This document shows, piece by piece, positions 26,651 to 38,208 of a stretch of 64,000 bases of DNA. The notes under the pieces are model-generated. The model was not told the origin of the DNA and searched no databases. It worked only from the letters and a program-made list of their open reading frames with translations. The position numbers and the translations under genes are program-made. The number at the start of each line of letters is the position of its first letter. Positions within the stretch are counted from its first letter, which is position 1. Location of the stretch: NCBI RefSeq assembly GCF_002834145.1, contig NZ_PHNT01000005.1, forward strand, positions 1 to 64,000, given 5' to 3'. This DNA is from Roseovarius salinarum (GTDB lineage Bacteria > Pseudomonadota > Alphaproteobacteria > Rhodobacterales > Rhodobacteraceae).

Positions 26651-27038
26651 CCTTGAGGGTCATGCGCAGGTTCTTTTCCAGCAGTCCGAGGCGGTCGGCC
26701 GCCTGCGCCAGCTGGGTCTTCACGTCGCGGATCTCGGTCAGCATGTCCATCACATCGCGCGAAAGCTCCCCCTCCTCGCCGGGCACGTCGGGGCCGTCCC
26801 CCTCGCCCGACAGCAGCCACAGCAGCGAGACGTTGAGCAGCCCGGCCATCATCGAAAGCTTGTTGGCGCGCGGTTCCGACAGGTCCTCTTCCCAGCCCTT
26901 GAGCGTCTTGAGCTTCACGCCCAGCCGCTTGGCGAGCTGGGATTGCGTCATGCCCGCCTGTTCGCGCGCGCCTGCCACGCGGTCGCCAAAGGTCGTCGCC
27001 TCGGGGTCGAACCAGCCTTCGGTCTTTTCGGTGTCCAT
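26634..27038 (-). CDS. XRE-family HTH regulator
   Basis: A 134-residue DNA-binding protein with a Cro/CI-type helix-turn-helix at residues 17-72 (AGMTQSQLAKRLGVKLKTLK as the HTH core, then SEPRANKLSMMAGLL) and a C-terminal helical, partly coiled-coil region (about 95-130) that may dimerise. The ATG at 27038 is preferred over an in-frame start 36 codons earlier that would reach into the divergent aminotransferase promoter region. It is divergent from the aminotransferase and upstream of sdhE. Confidence 0.85.
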   Translation of the reverse strand: MDTEKTEGWFDPEATTFGDRVAGAREQAGMTQSQLAKRLGVKLKTLKGWEEDLSEPRANKLSMMAGLLNVSLLWLLSGEGDGPDVPGEEGELSRDVMDMLTEIRDVKTQLAQAADRLGLLEKNLRMTLKDEAGE

Positions 27039-27067
27039 CGTCAGTCCTTTCCGGTGATCGCGCTTGA

Positions 27068-28327
<1,260 letters not shown>

Positions 28328-28338
28328 GGGGGCGATTG

Positions 28339-28746
28339 ATGGCCGGAGACCTGCCCGAGTACTACTTCCGCGTCCGGGAAAACGGCGCCTTCGTCTTTCG
28401 CGTGGACACGGAGAACCGGCAGCGGCGCATCGAGATGGACCAGATCGCCGTGGTCAACATCCGGAACGGCCAGATCAAGCCCCACGGCGAGCGCGAACTG
28501 TCCGAGCGCGACCTTCAGGCGATCCGCGACTGGATGCAGGACCGGCAGGAGGTGCTGGAGGAACGCGCGATCGACGACATCCTGCGCACGGTCGATCACC
28601 TCAACACCACTGCGCACTGGGCGCAAAGCCGCGCGACCGACGACCAGCTCGAGGCGGTGACGGATTCGCTTCTTCTGGCGATGCACGACCTGCGCAGCGT
28701 GCTGGTCCGCAAGAAGGCCGAAAGGATGGGGCGGGGCGATTCCTGA
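28339..28746 (+). CDS. Conserved hypothetical protein
   Basis: A 135-residue soluble protein, 11 bases after the aminotransferase stop and with GAGGGGGCG before its ATG, so likely in the same transcript. The N-terminal half is beta-like (YYFRVRENGAFVFRVDTENR, of which VFRVDTENRQRR is charged), the C-terminal half strongly helical with many Gln, Asp and Arg. No family recognised; no membrane segments or signal peptide. Codon use looks like the neighbours, so it is probably a real gene. Confidence 0.7.
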   Translation: MAGDLPEYYFRVRENGAFVFRVDTENRQRRIEMDQIAVVNIRNGQIKPHGERELSERDLQAIRDWMQDRQEVLEERAIDDILRTVDHLNTTAHWAQSRATDDQLEAVTDSLLLAMHDLRSVLVRKKAERMGRGDS

Positions 28747-28791
28747 GGCAGCCGGCAAGGCTCTTTCGCGCAACCCAGGTTTCGATAGCGT

Positions 28792-30180
28792 TCACGAGGC
28801 CTCGCGCGCGCCGGGCGGTGCCGACATGCCAAGGGCACCGCGGTGCGCCCGGCGCCAGAAACGGGCCATCATGAAAACCCCCGCCAGCGCCAGCCCGATC
28901 GCCAGCCCCAGCCAGACGCCCACGCCCTCCATGCCTGCCATGAACCCCAGCGCGTAACTGGCGGGCACGCCCACGGCCCAGTAGGCCAGCGCGGCGATCA
29001 CCATCGGCACGCGGGTGTCCTGGACCCCGCGCAACAGGCCCAGCGCCAGCACCTGGGCCGCATCCACGAACTGGAACAGCGCCGCGGCCGCAAGCAGCCC
29101 GGTGCCGATGGCGATGACTGCGTCGCGGTCGGGGTCGCCGGGGTCGAGGAACAGGCCGATCAAATGCTCGGGCAGCAGAAGGAACACCGCCACCGTGATC
29201 AGCGCCGCCAGCCCGGACACGGCGATCACCACCCGCGCCCCGTCGCGCAGCTGGACAGCATCGCCCTGGCCCACCGCCTGCCCCGCGCGCACGGTCGCCG
29301 CGTTCGACAGCCCCAGGTGAACCATGAAGAAGACCGAGGTGATCTGCAGCGCGATACCATGCGCGGCCAGCGGCAGCGTGCCCAACCAGCCCATCATCAC
29401 CGACGTCGCGGCAAACAATCCGACCTCGGCGAGGTTGGTTATCCCGATGGGCCAGCCCAGGCGGAAGACCTCGCCCAGCGCTGTGCCGTCGGGGCGCCAC
29501 AACCGGGCGAACAGGGCATGCTCGGGCGCCAGGCGCAGCACGATCGGCACAAGGACGGCCAGCGACCCGCCATGCACGACCAGCGACGCCACGGCGGCGC
29601 CGCGTATGCCCATCTCGGGCAGGCCGAGGTTGCCGAAGATGAGCAGGTAGTTCGCGGCAGCGTTCACCGCCACGGCACCCAGCGTCACCCACAGCACGAT
29701 CTGCGTGCGTTCCAGTGCCGCGAGGTACGACTTCAGCACCATGACCAGAAGCGCCGGCACCAGCCCCCAGCCGGCAATCCGGGTGTAGTCGCCGGCCAGC
29801 GCCGCCGTCGCGGGCGCCTGGCCCAGCGTGCGCAGGATCGGCGCACTCGTGAGCAGCACCGGCAGCGCCGCCAACCCGAACAGGACCGACGCCCAAAGCC
29901 CCATCCGCGTGACGCGCCGGATCCGCGTTTCGTCACCCGCCGCGCGGGCCGAGGCCACCATGGGCATGACCGCCCAGGCAAAGCCCGATCCCATGATGAA
30001 CAGGACGAAGAACATCTCGGTCCCCAGCACGCCGGCGGCCAGGGCCGCGACGCCGTACCAGCCCAGCATGAGGGTGTCGGTCAGCGTGATCGCGAACTGC
30101 GCAAGGTGGCTGCCGACCAGTGGCAGCCCTAGCCTGAAGACGGCCCGCGCGTGTTGGCGGTATGGGACAACGCGTCGCAT
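28792..30180 (-). CDS. MATE-family multidrug/Na+ efflux protein
   Basis: A 462-residue inner-membrane exporter of the MATE (NorM-type) family with about twelve hydrophobic segments. The N-terminal LRLGLPLVGSHLAQFAIT region, the repeated GMGLW/GWPIG-type turns and the duplicated six-helix halves are consistent. The C-terminus is a short basic tail. It would couple Na+ or H+ entry to export of cationic drugs or metabolites; the substrate is not predictable. It is the first of a run of minus-strand membrane genes but separated from nicO by about 40 bases in the opposite order, so co-transcription is possible. Confidence 0.9.
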   Translation of the reverse strand: MRRVVPYRQHARAVFRLGLPLVGSHLAQFAITLTDTLMLGWYGVAALAAGVLGTEMFFVLFIMGSGFAWAVMPMVASARAAGDETRIRRVTRMGLWASVLFGLAALPVLLTSAPILRTLGQAPATAALAGDYTRIAGWGLVPALLVMVLKSYLAALERTQIVLWVTLGAVAVNAAANYLLIFGNLGLPEMGIRGAAVASLVVHGGSLAVLVPIVLRLAPEHALFARLWRPDGTALGEVFRLGWPIGITNLAEVGLFAATSVMMGWLGTLPLAAHGIALQITSVFFMVHLGLSNAATVRAGQAVGQGDAVQLRDGARVVIAVSGLAALITVAVFLLLPEHLIGLFLDPGDPDRDAVIAIGTGLLAAAALFQFVDAAQVLALGLLRGVQDTRVPMVIAALAYWAVGVPASYALGFMAGMEGVGVWLGLAIGLALAGVFMMARFWRRAHRGALGMSAPPGAREAS

Positions 30181-30221
30181 ACCCGCCGCTTAGGGCCGGC
30201 ACGCGACGGGCGCAAGCCCGC

Positions 30222-31109
30222 TCAGAGCGCGGCGGCCAGAAGCTGCGCGGCCAGAAGCGCCACCACGGCCCCCGCGCCGATCTCGATCACCGGCAGAGCG
30301 GTCGCCCCGGGCGCGCGCGCCGCAAGGCGCGCGACAAGCCCTTCGCGCAGTGTGACCGCGGCGACCGCGACCGCCACGGTCACGCTCGCCGTTCCCAGCC
30401 CCATGACGAAGGCACCGGCGATGCCGGCGCCTTCCAGCCCCATGCGCCATGTCACGATCAGAAGAAACAGCGCGCCTGTGCAGGGCCGCAGCGCCACCGC
30501 GCCGACGAGGGCCACGGCGTCACGCGCCCCGTGTACGCGCGCCACCTCGTCCGCCGTCGGCCCGTGTCGGTGCCCGCAGCCCTGGCACGCGCCCGGCGCG
30601 GCGGCCGGCCCGCGACGCGCCGCCAACAGCCGGCGCGCGCCCCGTGCCGCCAGCCAGAGCCCGATCAGGGCGATGGCACCGTAGCTGGCGGGGGCCATGA
30701 CCTGCTCGGCCAGCCCCACCATGCGCTGGCGCGTCAGTTCGAAGGCCAGCACGCCCGCGTAGACAAGCCCCACCGCCGTCGCCGCCTGGGCAAGGCTGCC
30801 GCCCAGCGCCAGCAGCGACAGCCGCAGCAGCGGCACCTTGCGGCCCACACCGTAGCCACCGATCAGCAGCTTGCCGTGCCCCGGCCCGGCCGCGTGAAGG
30901 AAGCCGTAGGCGAAACACAGCCCCAAAAGGCCGCTCAGCGCGGCCGTGTCGCCGGCGCGCAGATCCCGCAGGACCCCCGCCAGCGCGGTCTGCACCTCGC
31001 TCTGGCCCTCGGCCGCCCAGCGCGCGACCTCTGCCGCCCCGCCCAGGCCCCACAGCCAACCGGCCACCGCGAGCAGCGCAAGGCCGGCGATCAGGAGGAC
31101 GGCGCGCAT
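30222..31109 (-). CDS. NicO-family nickel/cobalt transporter
   Basis: A 295-residue inner-membrane protein of the NicO/RcnA family with six to seven hydrophobic segments. The signature HAAGPGHGK is at residues 72-80, and a cytoplasmic His/Cys-rich loop ([10 protein letters not shown]) lies in the middle, a likely metal-binding site. Members transport Ni2+ or Co2+, in either direction. The start overlaps the end of the DUF1007 gene by 19 bases, and this DUF1007-NicO pairing is widespread, so they should act together in periplasmic metal capture and transport. Confidence 0.88.
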   Translation of the reverse strand: MRAVLLIAGLALLAVAGWLWGLGGAAEVARWAAEGQSEVQTALAGVLRDLRAGDTAALSGLLGLCFAYGFLHAAGPGHGKLLIGGYGVGRKVPLLRLSLLALGGSLAQAATAVGLVYAGVLAFELTRQRMVGLAEQVMAPASYGAIALIGLWLAARGARRLLAARRGPAAAPGACQGCGHRHGPTADEVARVHGARDAVALVGAVALRPCTGALFLLIVTWRMGLEGAGIAGAFVMGLGTASVTVAVAVAAVTLREGLVARLAARAPGATALPVIEIGAGAVVALLAAQLLAAAL

Positions 31110-31732
31110 GATACCGTCAGCGTATCGGCGTAGAAGCGGCCGACCTTAACCTCGGCGAACCCCGCCTCGGTCGGCGTGCCCATCAGGTCGGCGACCTTCG
31201 CGTCCGCCGCCGTGTCGTCGGCAGCCTCCACATCCGTCGCGCAGCCACCGGGCAGCCCGCGCACGTCTGTCAGCGTCAGCGCGGCATAGTAGCTGGGGTC
31301 ATAGGGCCGGATCACCAAACCATCGGGCGCGATCGGCCCGAGGTCGCGCGTGTGGGACGAAACCAGACGGCCGTCGCGCAGCTGCACACCCGTGGCACGC
31401 GGCGCGGACAGCGCGACACGTCCGCCATCGCGCGTGATGAAAAGGCCGCCATCGAAGCCGTCGGGCCAGTCCACGAGGTCGAACCCTTCGAGGCGCGCAC
31501 GTTCCCCGGGCGTCAGGGCACCGTCCCCGTCCGCGTCCAGCCCTCGGTCAGACAGGACCAGAAGGGAATAGAACGCGTCGTAGCTCCAGGTGACCTCGAC
31601 CCCCGTCACCCGGCCCCGCGGGTCGGCCTCGAAGCGCAGGGCCACGTCCACGAAGACATGCGGGTGGGCCCGCGCACCCGACGATGCGCAGGCCAGCCAA
31701 GCCCCGCAGATGACAAACAACAGTCCCCGCAT
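31091..31732 (-). CDS. Exported DUF1007 protein with EF-hand-like loop
   Basis: A 213-residue periplasmic DUF1007 protein. After the signal peptide (residues 1-22, cleavage at ARA) the mature N-terminus begins HPH (23-25), a candidate metal-binding motif, and a calcium-type EF-hand loop lies at 66-74 (DADGDGALT). The ATG at 31732 has a GGAGGCAG ribosome-binding site; the longer ORF is shadow of ppk2. It overlaps nicO. It is likely a metal-binding partner for the transporter; the ion is unknown. Confidence 0.85.
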   Translation of the reverse strand: MRGLLFVICGAWLACASSGARAHPHVFVDVALRFEADPRGRVTGVEVTWSYDAFYSLLVLSDRGLDADGDGALTPGERARLEGFDLVDWPDGFDGGLFITRDGGRVALSAPRATGVQLRDGRLVSSHTRDLGPIAPDGLVIRPYDPSYYAALTLTDVRGLPGGCATDVEAADDTAADAKVADLMGTPTEAGFAEVKVGRFYADTLTVSCAPSS

Positions 31733-31740
31733 CTGCCTCC

Positions 31741-31750
31741 GTCTTAAGAC
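31741..31750. promoter_or_regulatory. Palindrome next to DUF1007 ribosome-binding site
   Basis: GTCTTAAGAC is a perfect 10-base palindrome lying immediately upstream of the GGAGG ribosome-binding site of the DUF1007-nicO operon. It may be a repressor operator or promoter-proximal site for a metal regulator, but it is short and the call is weak. Confidence 0.3.
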
Positions 31751-31803
31751 GCACGTGTCAGGACGGCAAGATCGTGCCGCGATTTGCAGCCCGCGGGCGG
31801 GTG

Positions 31804-32826
31804 TCAGACCTTTCGCACTTCCGGGTGCAGGGACTTGCCGAGGATGTGATCTGCGCCGTGCAACACGTGCTGTGCCGTCGACACGATCAGCGGATCGGGG
31901 CCCTTGACCACCTTCGGATCCTTGCCGGGATAATCGAGCGCGTTCAGGAAATGGCGCATGCAGTTGAGGCGCGCGCGCTTCTTGTCGCTGGATTTCACGA
32001 CCGTCCACGGCGCGTCGGCGGTGTCGGTGTAGAAGAACATCGCCTCCTTCGCCTCGGTGTAGTCGTCCCACTTGTCAAGGCTTTCCTTGTCGATCGGCGA
32101 CAGCTTCCACTGCTTGAGCGGGTCGTTCGCCCGCGCCGCGAAGCGGCGGCGCTGCTCCTCGCGCGTGACCGAGAACCAGTACTTGAAGAGCCGGATCCCC
32201 GAGCGCACCAGCATCCGTTCGAGGTCCGGCGTCTGGCGCATGAACTCCAGGTATTCCCAGGGCTCGCAGAAGCCCATCACGCGCTCGACACCCGCGCGGT
32301 TGTACCAGGAACGGTCGTAGAACACCATTTCGCCCACCGTCGGCAGATGCTCGATGTAGCGCTGGAAGAACCACTGCCCCTTCTCCTCCCAGGTGGGCTT
32401 GTTGAGCGCGACGACGCGGGCCGCACGGGGATTGAGATGCTCGGTGAAGCGCTTGATCGTACCGCCCTTGCCGGCGGCATCGCGTCCCTCGAACAGAAGG
32501 ACGAACCGCTGGCCGGTCTCCTGCGCCCAGAGCTGGACCTTCAGCAGCTCGGCCTGCAACTGGGCCTTCTGCCGCTCGTAGGCGCGGCGGCCGAGTTTCT
32601 TGTCGTAGGGATAATCGCCGTTCTCGAACGCCTGCCGCAGGTCGGCCACGCGATCGGTCGCCTTGATGTCGCGACCGGTGTCTTCATCGCCATCTCCGGG
32701 CGTCGGCATCGTGGCGCCCCCCACCGCAACCGCCGACCCGCCCGTTACGGCGCCGGGCCCTGCATCGTCTGCAACGTTTTCATTTCCGGAAACGGGCGCC
32801 GTGGCGGCAGTCGTCGGTTTCGTCAT
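31804..32826 (-). CDS. ppk2: Polyphosphate kinase 2
   Basis: A 340-residue PPK2-family kinase that uses polyphosphate to phosphorylate nucleoside diphosphates (or the reverse). Walker A is GRDAAGKGGT (114-123), Walker B FYDRSWYNRAG (169-179), and the lid region GFCEPWEYLEF follows. The N-terminal 60 residues are a low-complexity Gly/Asp/Thr extension not needed for catalysis. A one-domain length indicates class I/III. A second polyphosphate enzyme, ppk1, begins near the right edge of this window. Confidence 0.93.
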   Translation of the reverse strand: MTKPTTAATAPVSGNENVADDAGPGAVTGGSAVAVGGATMPTPGDGDEDTGRDIKATDRVADLRQAFENGDYPYDKKLGRRAYERQKAQLQAELLKVQLWAQETGQRFVLLFEGRDAAGKGGTIKRFTEHLNPRAARVVALNKPTWEEKGQWFFQRYIEHLPTVGEMVFYDRSWYNRAGVERVMGFCEPWEYLEFMRQTPDLERMLVRSGIRLFKYWFSVTREEQRRRFAARANDPLKQWKLSPIDKESLDKWDDYTEAKEAMFFYTDTADAPWTVVKSSDKKRARLNCMRHFLNALDYPGKDPKVVKGPDPLIVSTAQHVLHGADHILGKSLHPEVRKV

Positions 32827-32914
32827 GCTCTTCCTTTCACAAGATATGCGAAAGGCTATCGCGAACCGGCGTCAGCCGCGTTGATCGGTGTCAAGTTTCA
32901 TTGCGAATGCAACG

Positions 32915-33226
32915 TCAATGCGTCCAGGTTTCGCGCCGCCTGGCCGAGAAATTCTCGCCGTAGCCTCCTGGGCGCACGTTGGGGCGGCGGCGGTGCGGCT
33001 CCTGCACCACGGCATCGATGCCATGCTCCCGGGCATATTCCAGCGCGGCTTCCCGGGTGGGGAACGTCAACCGCACCTGGGCCTGCGTGTCCGCCGACGA
33101 GGTCCAGCCCATCAGCGGATCGACCTCGCGCCGCGTGTCGGGGAAGAACTCCAGCACCCAGTGCTTGGTGCGGGCGTTGCCCGATTGCATCGTGTTGCGG
33201 GCCGGCCTGTAGATACGCGCGGTCAT
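32915..33226 (-). CDS. NDUFS4-like complex I subunit
   Basis: A 103-residue protein of the ETC_C1_NDUFS4 family, an accessory subunit of NADH dehydrogenase found in alphaproteobacteria and mitochondria. [21 protein letters not shown] at the start (first 8 and last 6 residues diagnostic), DPLMGWTSS in the middle and the AREHGI segment are family-typical. ATG at 33226 begins the conserved sequence. It is monocistronic and divergent from the cydAB operon, about 170 bases apart. Confidence 0.9.
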   Translation of the reverse strand: MTARIYRPARNTMQSGNARTKHWVLEFFPDTRREVDPLMGWTSSADTQAQVRLTFPTREAALEYAREHGIDAVVQEPHRRRPNVRPGGYGENFSARRRETWTH

Positions 33227-33398
33227 GGCGCTCCCCTGCTGTCTGTCACCGGGCACAATATCGGCCATTCACGCCGGCGGGGCAAGGGGCCGGGGCCACG
33301 GGGCGCGTCATCCGGACGCGGGCCGCGGCCGTCCCCTTGCCGTGCAAACATACATTCTAATTTCAACATATGAACAAGGGCATCGAATGGAGGCCCCC

Positions 33399-34811
33399 AT
33401 GCTCGAGGCATTCTCGGCCGAGACGCTGGCGCGGATACAGTTCGCCTTCACCGTCTCTTTCCACATCGTGTTCCCGGCCTTCTCGATCGGGCTGGCGAGC
33501 TACCTGGCGGTGCTCAACGCGCAATGGCTGCGCACGCGCGACCGCACTTACCTTCACCTGTTCGACTACTGGAAAAAGATCTTCGCGGTGGCCTTCGGCA
33601 TGGGCGTGGTGTCGGGTATCGTGATGTCGTACCAGTTCGGCACGAACTGGTCCGTGTTCTCGGACCGCGCCGGCCCGGTGATCGGGCCGCTGATGGCCTA
33701 CGAGGTGTTGTCTGCCTTTTTCCTGGAGGCCGGTTTCCTGGGCATCATGCTGTTCGGGCGCGAGAAGGTGGGCGCGCGGCTGCACATGTTCGCCACGGCG
33801 ATGGTCGCCTTCGGCACGTTGCTGTCGGCAACCTGGATCCTGAGCGTGAACAGCTGGATGCACACCCCCGCGGGGTATTCGATCAACGAGGCGGGACAGT
33901 TCGTGCCCGAGGACTGGTGGGCGATCGTGTTCAACCCCTCCTTCCCCTACCGGCTGCTGCACATGGTGCTGGCCGCCTACCTGACGACCGCGCTGGTCGT
34001 GGCGGGCGCCGCGGGCTGGCACATGCTGCGCGACCGCGCGACGGCGGCCAGCCGCAAGATGTTCTCTATGGCGCTGTGGATGGTGGCGATCACCGCGCCG
34101 TTGCAGATCGTGGCCGGCGATATGCACGGGCTCAACACGCTGGAGCACCAGCCGGCCAAGGTCATGGCGATGGAGGGGCATTACGAGTCGCACCCCGAGG
34201 GCGCGCCGCTGATCCTGTTCGGCATCCCAGACCCCGACAACAAGGAGATCGACCACGCCATCGAGATCCCCGGCCTCTCCTCGCTGATCCTCGAGCACGA
34301 TCTGGACGCCCCCCTGCCCGGCCTCGACACCGTCCCCGATGACGAGGAGCCGCCGGTGGCCATCGTCTTCTGGTCGTTCCGGGTGATGGTGGCGCTTGGC
34401 TTCGCCATGCTGGGCCTGGGCGCCTGGAGCCTGTGGCGCCGCTGGAAGGGCACGCTGTTCGAGGGCCGCTGGCTGCAGCGCGCGGCCGTGGCCATGGGCC
34501 CCGCCGGGTTCGTCGCGGTGCTTGCCGGCTGGATCACGACCGAGGTCGGCCGCCAGCCCTTCACCGTCTACGGGCTTATGCGCACCGCCGACTCGCTCTC
34601 GCCGGTGGAGGCGCCGGCGGTGGCGACCTCGCTTCTGGTGTTCATCGTGGTCTATTTCTTCATCTTCGGCGCCGGGACGGTCTACATCCTGCGGCTGATG
34701 GGCAAGGCGCCGGGCGACACCGGGGCCGACCCGGCCGCGGAGGGTCCGCTGCGCGGCAGCGGCATTACCCCGGCACCACAGCTCGACCCGAACGCCGTTC
34801 CCGGCGAATGA
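33399..34811 (+). CDS. cydA: Cytochrome bd-type (CIO) quinol oxidase subunit I
   Basis: A 470-residue heme-bearing subunit of cytochrome bd oxidase, a membrane quinol oxidase with high oxygen affinity. His22 (VSFHIVFPAF) is the expected b595 ligand near the N-terminus, the GRQPF motif near residue 390 belongs to the C-terminal half, and the Q-loop is short, as in cyanide-insensitive oxidases. The ATG at 33399 has GGAGG five bases upstream; an ATG four codons earlier is possible. It precedes cydB with an AAAGGAGG ribosome-binding site between them. Confidence 0.93.
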   Translation: MLEAFSAETLARIQFAFTVSFHIVFPAFSIGLASYLAVLNAQWLRTRDRTYLHLFDYWKKIFAVAFGMGVVSGIVMSYQFGTNWSVFSDRAGPVIGPLMAYEVLSAFFLEAGFLGIMLFGREKVGARLHMFATAMVAFGTLLSATWILSVNSWMHTPAGYSINEAGQFVPEDWWAIVFNPSFPYRLLHMVLAAYLTTALVVAGAAGWHMLRDRATAASRKMFSMALWMVAITAPLQIVAGDMHGLNTLEHQPAKVMAMEGHYESHPEGAPLILFGIPDPDNKEIDHAIEIPGLSSLILEHDLDAPLPGLDTVPDDEEPPVAIVFWSFRVMVALGFAMLGLGAWSLWRRWKGTLFEGRWLQRAAVAMGPAGFVAVLAGWITTEVGRQPFTVYGLMRTADSLSPVEAPAVATSLLVFIVVYFFIFGAGTVYILRLMGKAPGDTGADPAAEGPLRGSGITPAPQLDPNAVPGE

Positions 34812-34825
34812 AAGGAGGCTGAGCC

Positions 34826-35828
34826 ATGCTGGATCTCGCGACCATATGGGCAGCGATCATCGCCTTCGCCGTGCTTACCTACGTCATCCTCGACGGTTTC
34901 GACCTGGGCGTGGGCATCCTGTTCCCGTTCGCCCGCAGCAAGGAGGAGCGCGACGTGATGATGAACTCGGTCGCGCCCGTCTGGGACGGCAACGAGACCT
35001 GGCTGGTGATGGGGGGGCGGGGGGCTGTTCGCGGTCTTCCCGCTGGCGTATGCGGTGGTGATGCCCGCGCTCTACATGCCGATCGTGCTGATGCTGCTGG
35101 CGCTTGTGTTCCGCGGCGTGGCGTTCGAGTACCGCTGGCGCACGCAAGCCTGGCGTCCGGTCTGGGACGCGGCCTTCATCGGCGGCTCGACCGTCGCGGC
35201 GGCCTGCCAGGGCATCGCGCTCGGCGCGCTGGTGCAGGGCATAGAGGTCGCGGACCGCGCCTACGCTGGCGGCTGGTGGGACTGGCTGACGCCGTTCTCG
35301 CTGCTCACCGGCGTGGCGCTGGTGATCGGCTACGCGCTGCTGGGCGCGACGTGGCTGGTGATGAAGACCGAAGGGGCGCTCCAGCGCGCCATGCGCCGCC
35401 TCGCCTGGCCGCTCGGCGCGGCCACGCTGGGGCTGATCGGCGTGGTCAGCCTGCTTACCCCGTTCCAGGACCCGGTCTATTTCGACCGCTGGTTCAGCTT
35501 TCCCGCCGCGCTCTACTCGGCGCTGGTGCCGGTGATGCTGTTCCTCGCGGCGATGCTCCTGTTCCGGGGGCTGATGACCGGCAGCGACCGCGCGCCCTTC
35601 CTGGCCAGCCTCGCGCTGTTCGTCATCAGCTTCGTCGGCATCGGCATCAGTTTCTACCCGATGATGGTGCCGCCGGCGCTGACCATACAGGAGGCCGCGG
35701 CGCCCGACAGCAGCCTTGCCTTCGCGCTGGTGGGCACGGTGATCCTCATCCCGGTGATCCTGGGTTACACCGCCTATGCCTACTGGGTGTTCCGAGGCAA
35801 GGTCGACCCGGACGCGGGGTATCACTGA
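34826..35828 (+). pseudogene. cydB: cydB with single-base frameshift
   Basis: Subunit II of the cytochrome bd/CIO oxidase. Translation is normal from MLDLATIWAA through GNETWLVMGG and then goes out of frame; the rest continues in the next frame from about position 35030 (LFAVFPLAYAVVMPALYM...) to the stop at 35828. The break lies in a G-rich run, seven G at 35011-35017, one C, six G at 35019-35024. From the last shared ATG to the conserved Leu codon there are 13 bases where four glycine codons need 12, so one G is extra. Removing it gives a 333-residue protein of normal length. Either a sequencing error in a homopolymer or a real slippage mutation that inactivates the oxidase. Confidence 0.9.
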
Positions 35829-35935
35829 TGCGGCGTGACACGGTCCGGCGGCTGGCGTGGTTCGTCGCCCTCTGGGCGGCCTCTGTGGGCACCCTAGCGA
35901 TCGTGGCCTGGGTCATCCGCCTGATGATCGCCTGA
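35828..35935 (+). CDS. DUF2474 small membrane peptide of bd/CIO operon
   Basis: A 35-residue single-pass membrane peptide: basic N-terminus ([11 protein letters not shown]) then a hydrophobic segment (residues 11-33). Its ATG overlaps the cydB stop by one base (TGATG), so it is translationally coupled. The short length, position and sequence match DUF2474, the third gene of CIO-type oxidase operons, likely to stabilise the heme subunits as CydX does for the E. coli enzyme. Confidence 0.85.
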   Translation: MRRDTVRRLAWFVALWAASVGTLAIVAWVIRLMIA

Positions 35936-35994
35936 CCGGGTTGAACCGCCGGGAAAAGGGGTCAAGTCTAGGGGCGAACGAAGGAGGCCCGTCC

Positions 35995-38190
35995 ATGCCC
36001 TACGCCCATTCCGACCGCAGCGCCCCGGCGCTCGCCAACGCCGCGCCCGAGACGACGCGCCGCGAGAAGCTGGAGGGCGGCAAGCGGTTCGTGATGGAGA
36101 CCGAGTTCACCGCCGCCGGCGACCAGCCAACGGCCATCGCCGAACTGTCCCGGGGCGTGCAGGCCGGGGAACGCGACCAGGTGCTGCTGGGCGCCACCGG
36201 CACCGGCAAGACCTTCACCATGGGAAAGGTGATCGAGGAAACCCAGCGCCCGGCCATCATCCTGGCGCCCAACAAGACGCTGGCGGCCCAGCTTTACGGC
36301 GAATTCAAGGGCTTCTTCCCCGGCAACGCGGTGGAATACTTCGTCTCCTACTACGACTACTACCAGCCCGAGGCCTACGTCCCGCGCAGCGACACCTACA
36401 TCGAGAAGGAATCGCAGATCAACGAGCAGATCGACCGGATGCGCCACTCGGCCACCCGTGCACTGCTGGAACGCGACGACGTGATCATCGTCGCCTCGGT
36501 GTCGTGCATCTACGGTATCGGTTCGGTCGAGACTTACTCGGCCATGACGCAGGATCTGATCGTGGGCAAGGAATATGACCAGCGGCAGGTCATGGCCGAC
36601 CTCGTGGCCCAGCAGTACAAGCGCAACGACCAGGCGTTCCAGCGCGGCACCTTCCGCGTGCGCGGCGACAGCCTCGAGATCTGGCCGGCGCACCTCGAGG
36701 ACCGGGCATGGAAGCTGTCGTTCTTCGGCGAGGAGCTGGAGGCGATCACCGAGTTCGACCCCCTCACCGGGGCCAAGACGGGCGGCTTCGACAAGATCCG
36801 CGTCTACGCCAACAGCCACTACGTCACGCCCAAGCCGACGATGCAGCAGGCCATCGCCAGCATCAAGGCGGAGCTGCGCACGCGCCTCGACCAGCTCGTG
36901 GGCGAGGGCAAGCTGCTGGAAGCCCAGCGGCTGGAGCAGCGCACCAACTTCGACCTCGAGATGCTGGAGGCCACGGGCGTGTGCAACGGCATCGAGAACT
37001 ACAGCCGCTACCTCACGGGGCGCGCGCCGGGCGAACCGCCGCCCACGCTGTTCGAGTTCATCCCCGACAACGCGCTGGTCTTCGCCGACGAATCCCACGT
37101 CAGCGTGCCCCAGATCGGCGGCATGTACCGGGGCGACTACCGCCGCAAGTTCACGCTGGCCGAACACGGTTTCCGCCTGCCCTCGTGCATGGACAACCGC
37201 CCCCTCAAGTTCGAGGAATGGGACGCCATGCGCCCGCAGTCGGTCTTCGTCTCGGCCACGCCGGCCGCGTGGGAGCTGGAACAGACCGGCGGCGTCTTCA
37301 CCGAGCAGGTGATCCGCCCCACCGGCCTGCTGGACCCGCAGGTCGAGGTGCGCCCCGTCACCACCCAGGTCGACGACCTGCTCGACGAGGTGCGGCGCGT
37401 CACCGCCGCCGGGTATCGCACGCTGTGCACCACCCTGACCAAGCGCATGGCCGAGGACCTGACCGAGTACCTGCACGAACAGGGCGTCAAGGTGCGCTAC
37501 ATGCACTCCGACATCGACACGATCGAGCGCATCGAGATCCTGCGCGACCTGCGCCTCGGCGCCTTCGACGTGCTGGTGGGCATCAACCTGCTGCGCGAGG
37601 GGCTGGACATCCCCGAATGCGGGCTGGTGGCCATTCTGGATGCCGACAAGGAGGGCTTCCTGCGCTCGGAAACCTCGCTGATCCAGACCATCGGCCGCGC
37701 CGCGCGCAACGCCGACGGGCGCGTCATCATGTACGCCGACAAGGTCACCGGCAGCATGCAGCGCGCCATCGACGAGACCGAGCGCCGCCGCGCCAAGCAG
37801 ATCGCCTACAACACCGAACACGGGCTCACGCCCGAGACCATCCGCAAGAACGTGGACGACGTGCTCGCCGGCCTCTACGAGGGCGACGTGGACATGAACC
37901 GCGTGACCGCCAAGGTCGACAAGCCCACGCATGGCGCCAACCTCGAGGCGCACCTCGAGGGGCTGCGCACCGAGATGCGCAAGGCGGCCGAGAACCTCGA
38001 GTTCGAGGAGGCCGCCCGCCTGCGCGACGAGGTCAAGCGGCTGGAGGCCGTGGACCTCGCCGTGCACGACGACCCGCTCGCGCGCCAACAGGCGGTGGAG
38101 AAGGCCGCCGAGGAGGCCGTGGGCGCCAAGGGCCGCTCAACGGCCGGAAAGCCGGGGCAGCGGGGTGGGGTGAAGAAGAGGGAGCGGTGA
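35995..38190 (+). CDS. uvrB: Excinuclease ABC subunit B
   Basis: A 731-residue nucleotide-excision-repair damage-verification helicase. Walker A GATGTGKT is at residues 66-73, the DNA-clamp beta-hairpin ([18 protein letters not shown], of which [11 protein letters not shown] is the hallmark) near 115-135, the DESH box near 365, helicase motifs V-VI ([15 protein letters not shown]) in the second domain, and a C-terminal UVR motif for UvrC binding near 670 ([17 protein letters not shown]). An AAGGAGG ribosome-binding site precedes the ATG at 35995. The N-terminal 30 residues are an extension usual in alphaproteobacteria. Confidence 0.97.
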   Translation: MPYAHSDRSAPALANAAPETTRREKLEGGKRFVMETEFTAAGDQPTAIAELSRGVQAGERDQVLLGATGTGKTFTMGKVIEETQRPAIILAPNKTLAAQLYGEFKGFFPGNAVEYFVSYYDYYQPEAYVPRSDTYIEKESQINEQIDRMRHSATRALLERDDVIIVASVSCIYGIGSVETYSAMTQDLIVGKEYDQRQVMADLVAQQYKRNDQAFQRGTFRVRGDSLEIWPAHLEDRAWKLSFFGEELEAITEFDPLTGAKTGGFDKIRVYANSHYVTPKPTMQQAIASIKAELRTRLDQLVGEGKLLEAQRLEQRTNFDLEMLEATGVCNGIENYSRYLTGRAPGEPPPTLFEFIPDNALVFADESHVSVPQIGGMYRGDYRRKFTLAEHGFRLPSCMDNRPLKFEEWDAMRPQSVFVSATPAAWELEQTGGVFTEQVIRPTGLLDPQVEVRPVTTQVDDLLDEVRRVTAAGYRTLCTTLTKRMAEDLTEYLHEQGVKVRYMHSDIDTIERIEILRDLRLGAFDVLVGINLLREGLDIPECGLVAILDADKEGFLRSETSLIQTIGRAARNADGRVIMYADKVTGSMQRAIDETERRRAKQIAYNTEHGLTPETIRKNVDDVLAGLYEGDVDMNRVTAKVDKPTHGANLEAHLEGLRTEMRKAAENLEFEEAARLRDEVKRLEAVDLAVHDDPLARQQAVEKAAEEAVGAKGRSTAGKPGQRGGVKKRER

Positions 38191-38208
38191 CGACGGACGT
38201 TCGGGCGG

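Noticed and set aside
35968..38088. Long minus-strand ORF of 706 codons opposite uvrB
   Set aside because: Shadow of uvrB, low-complexity translation.
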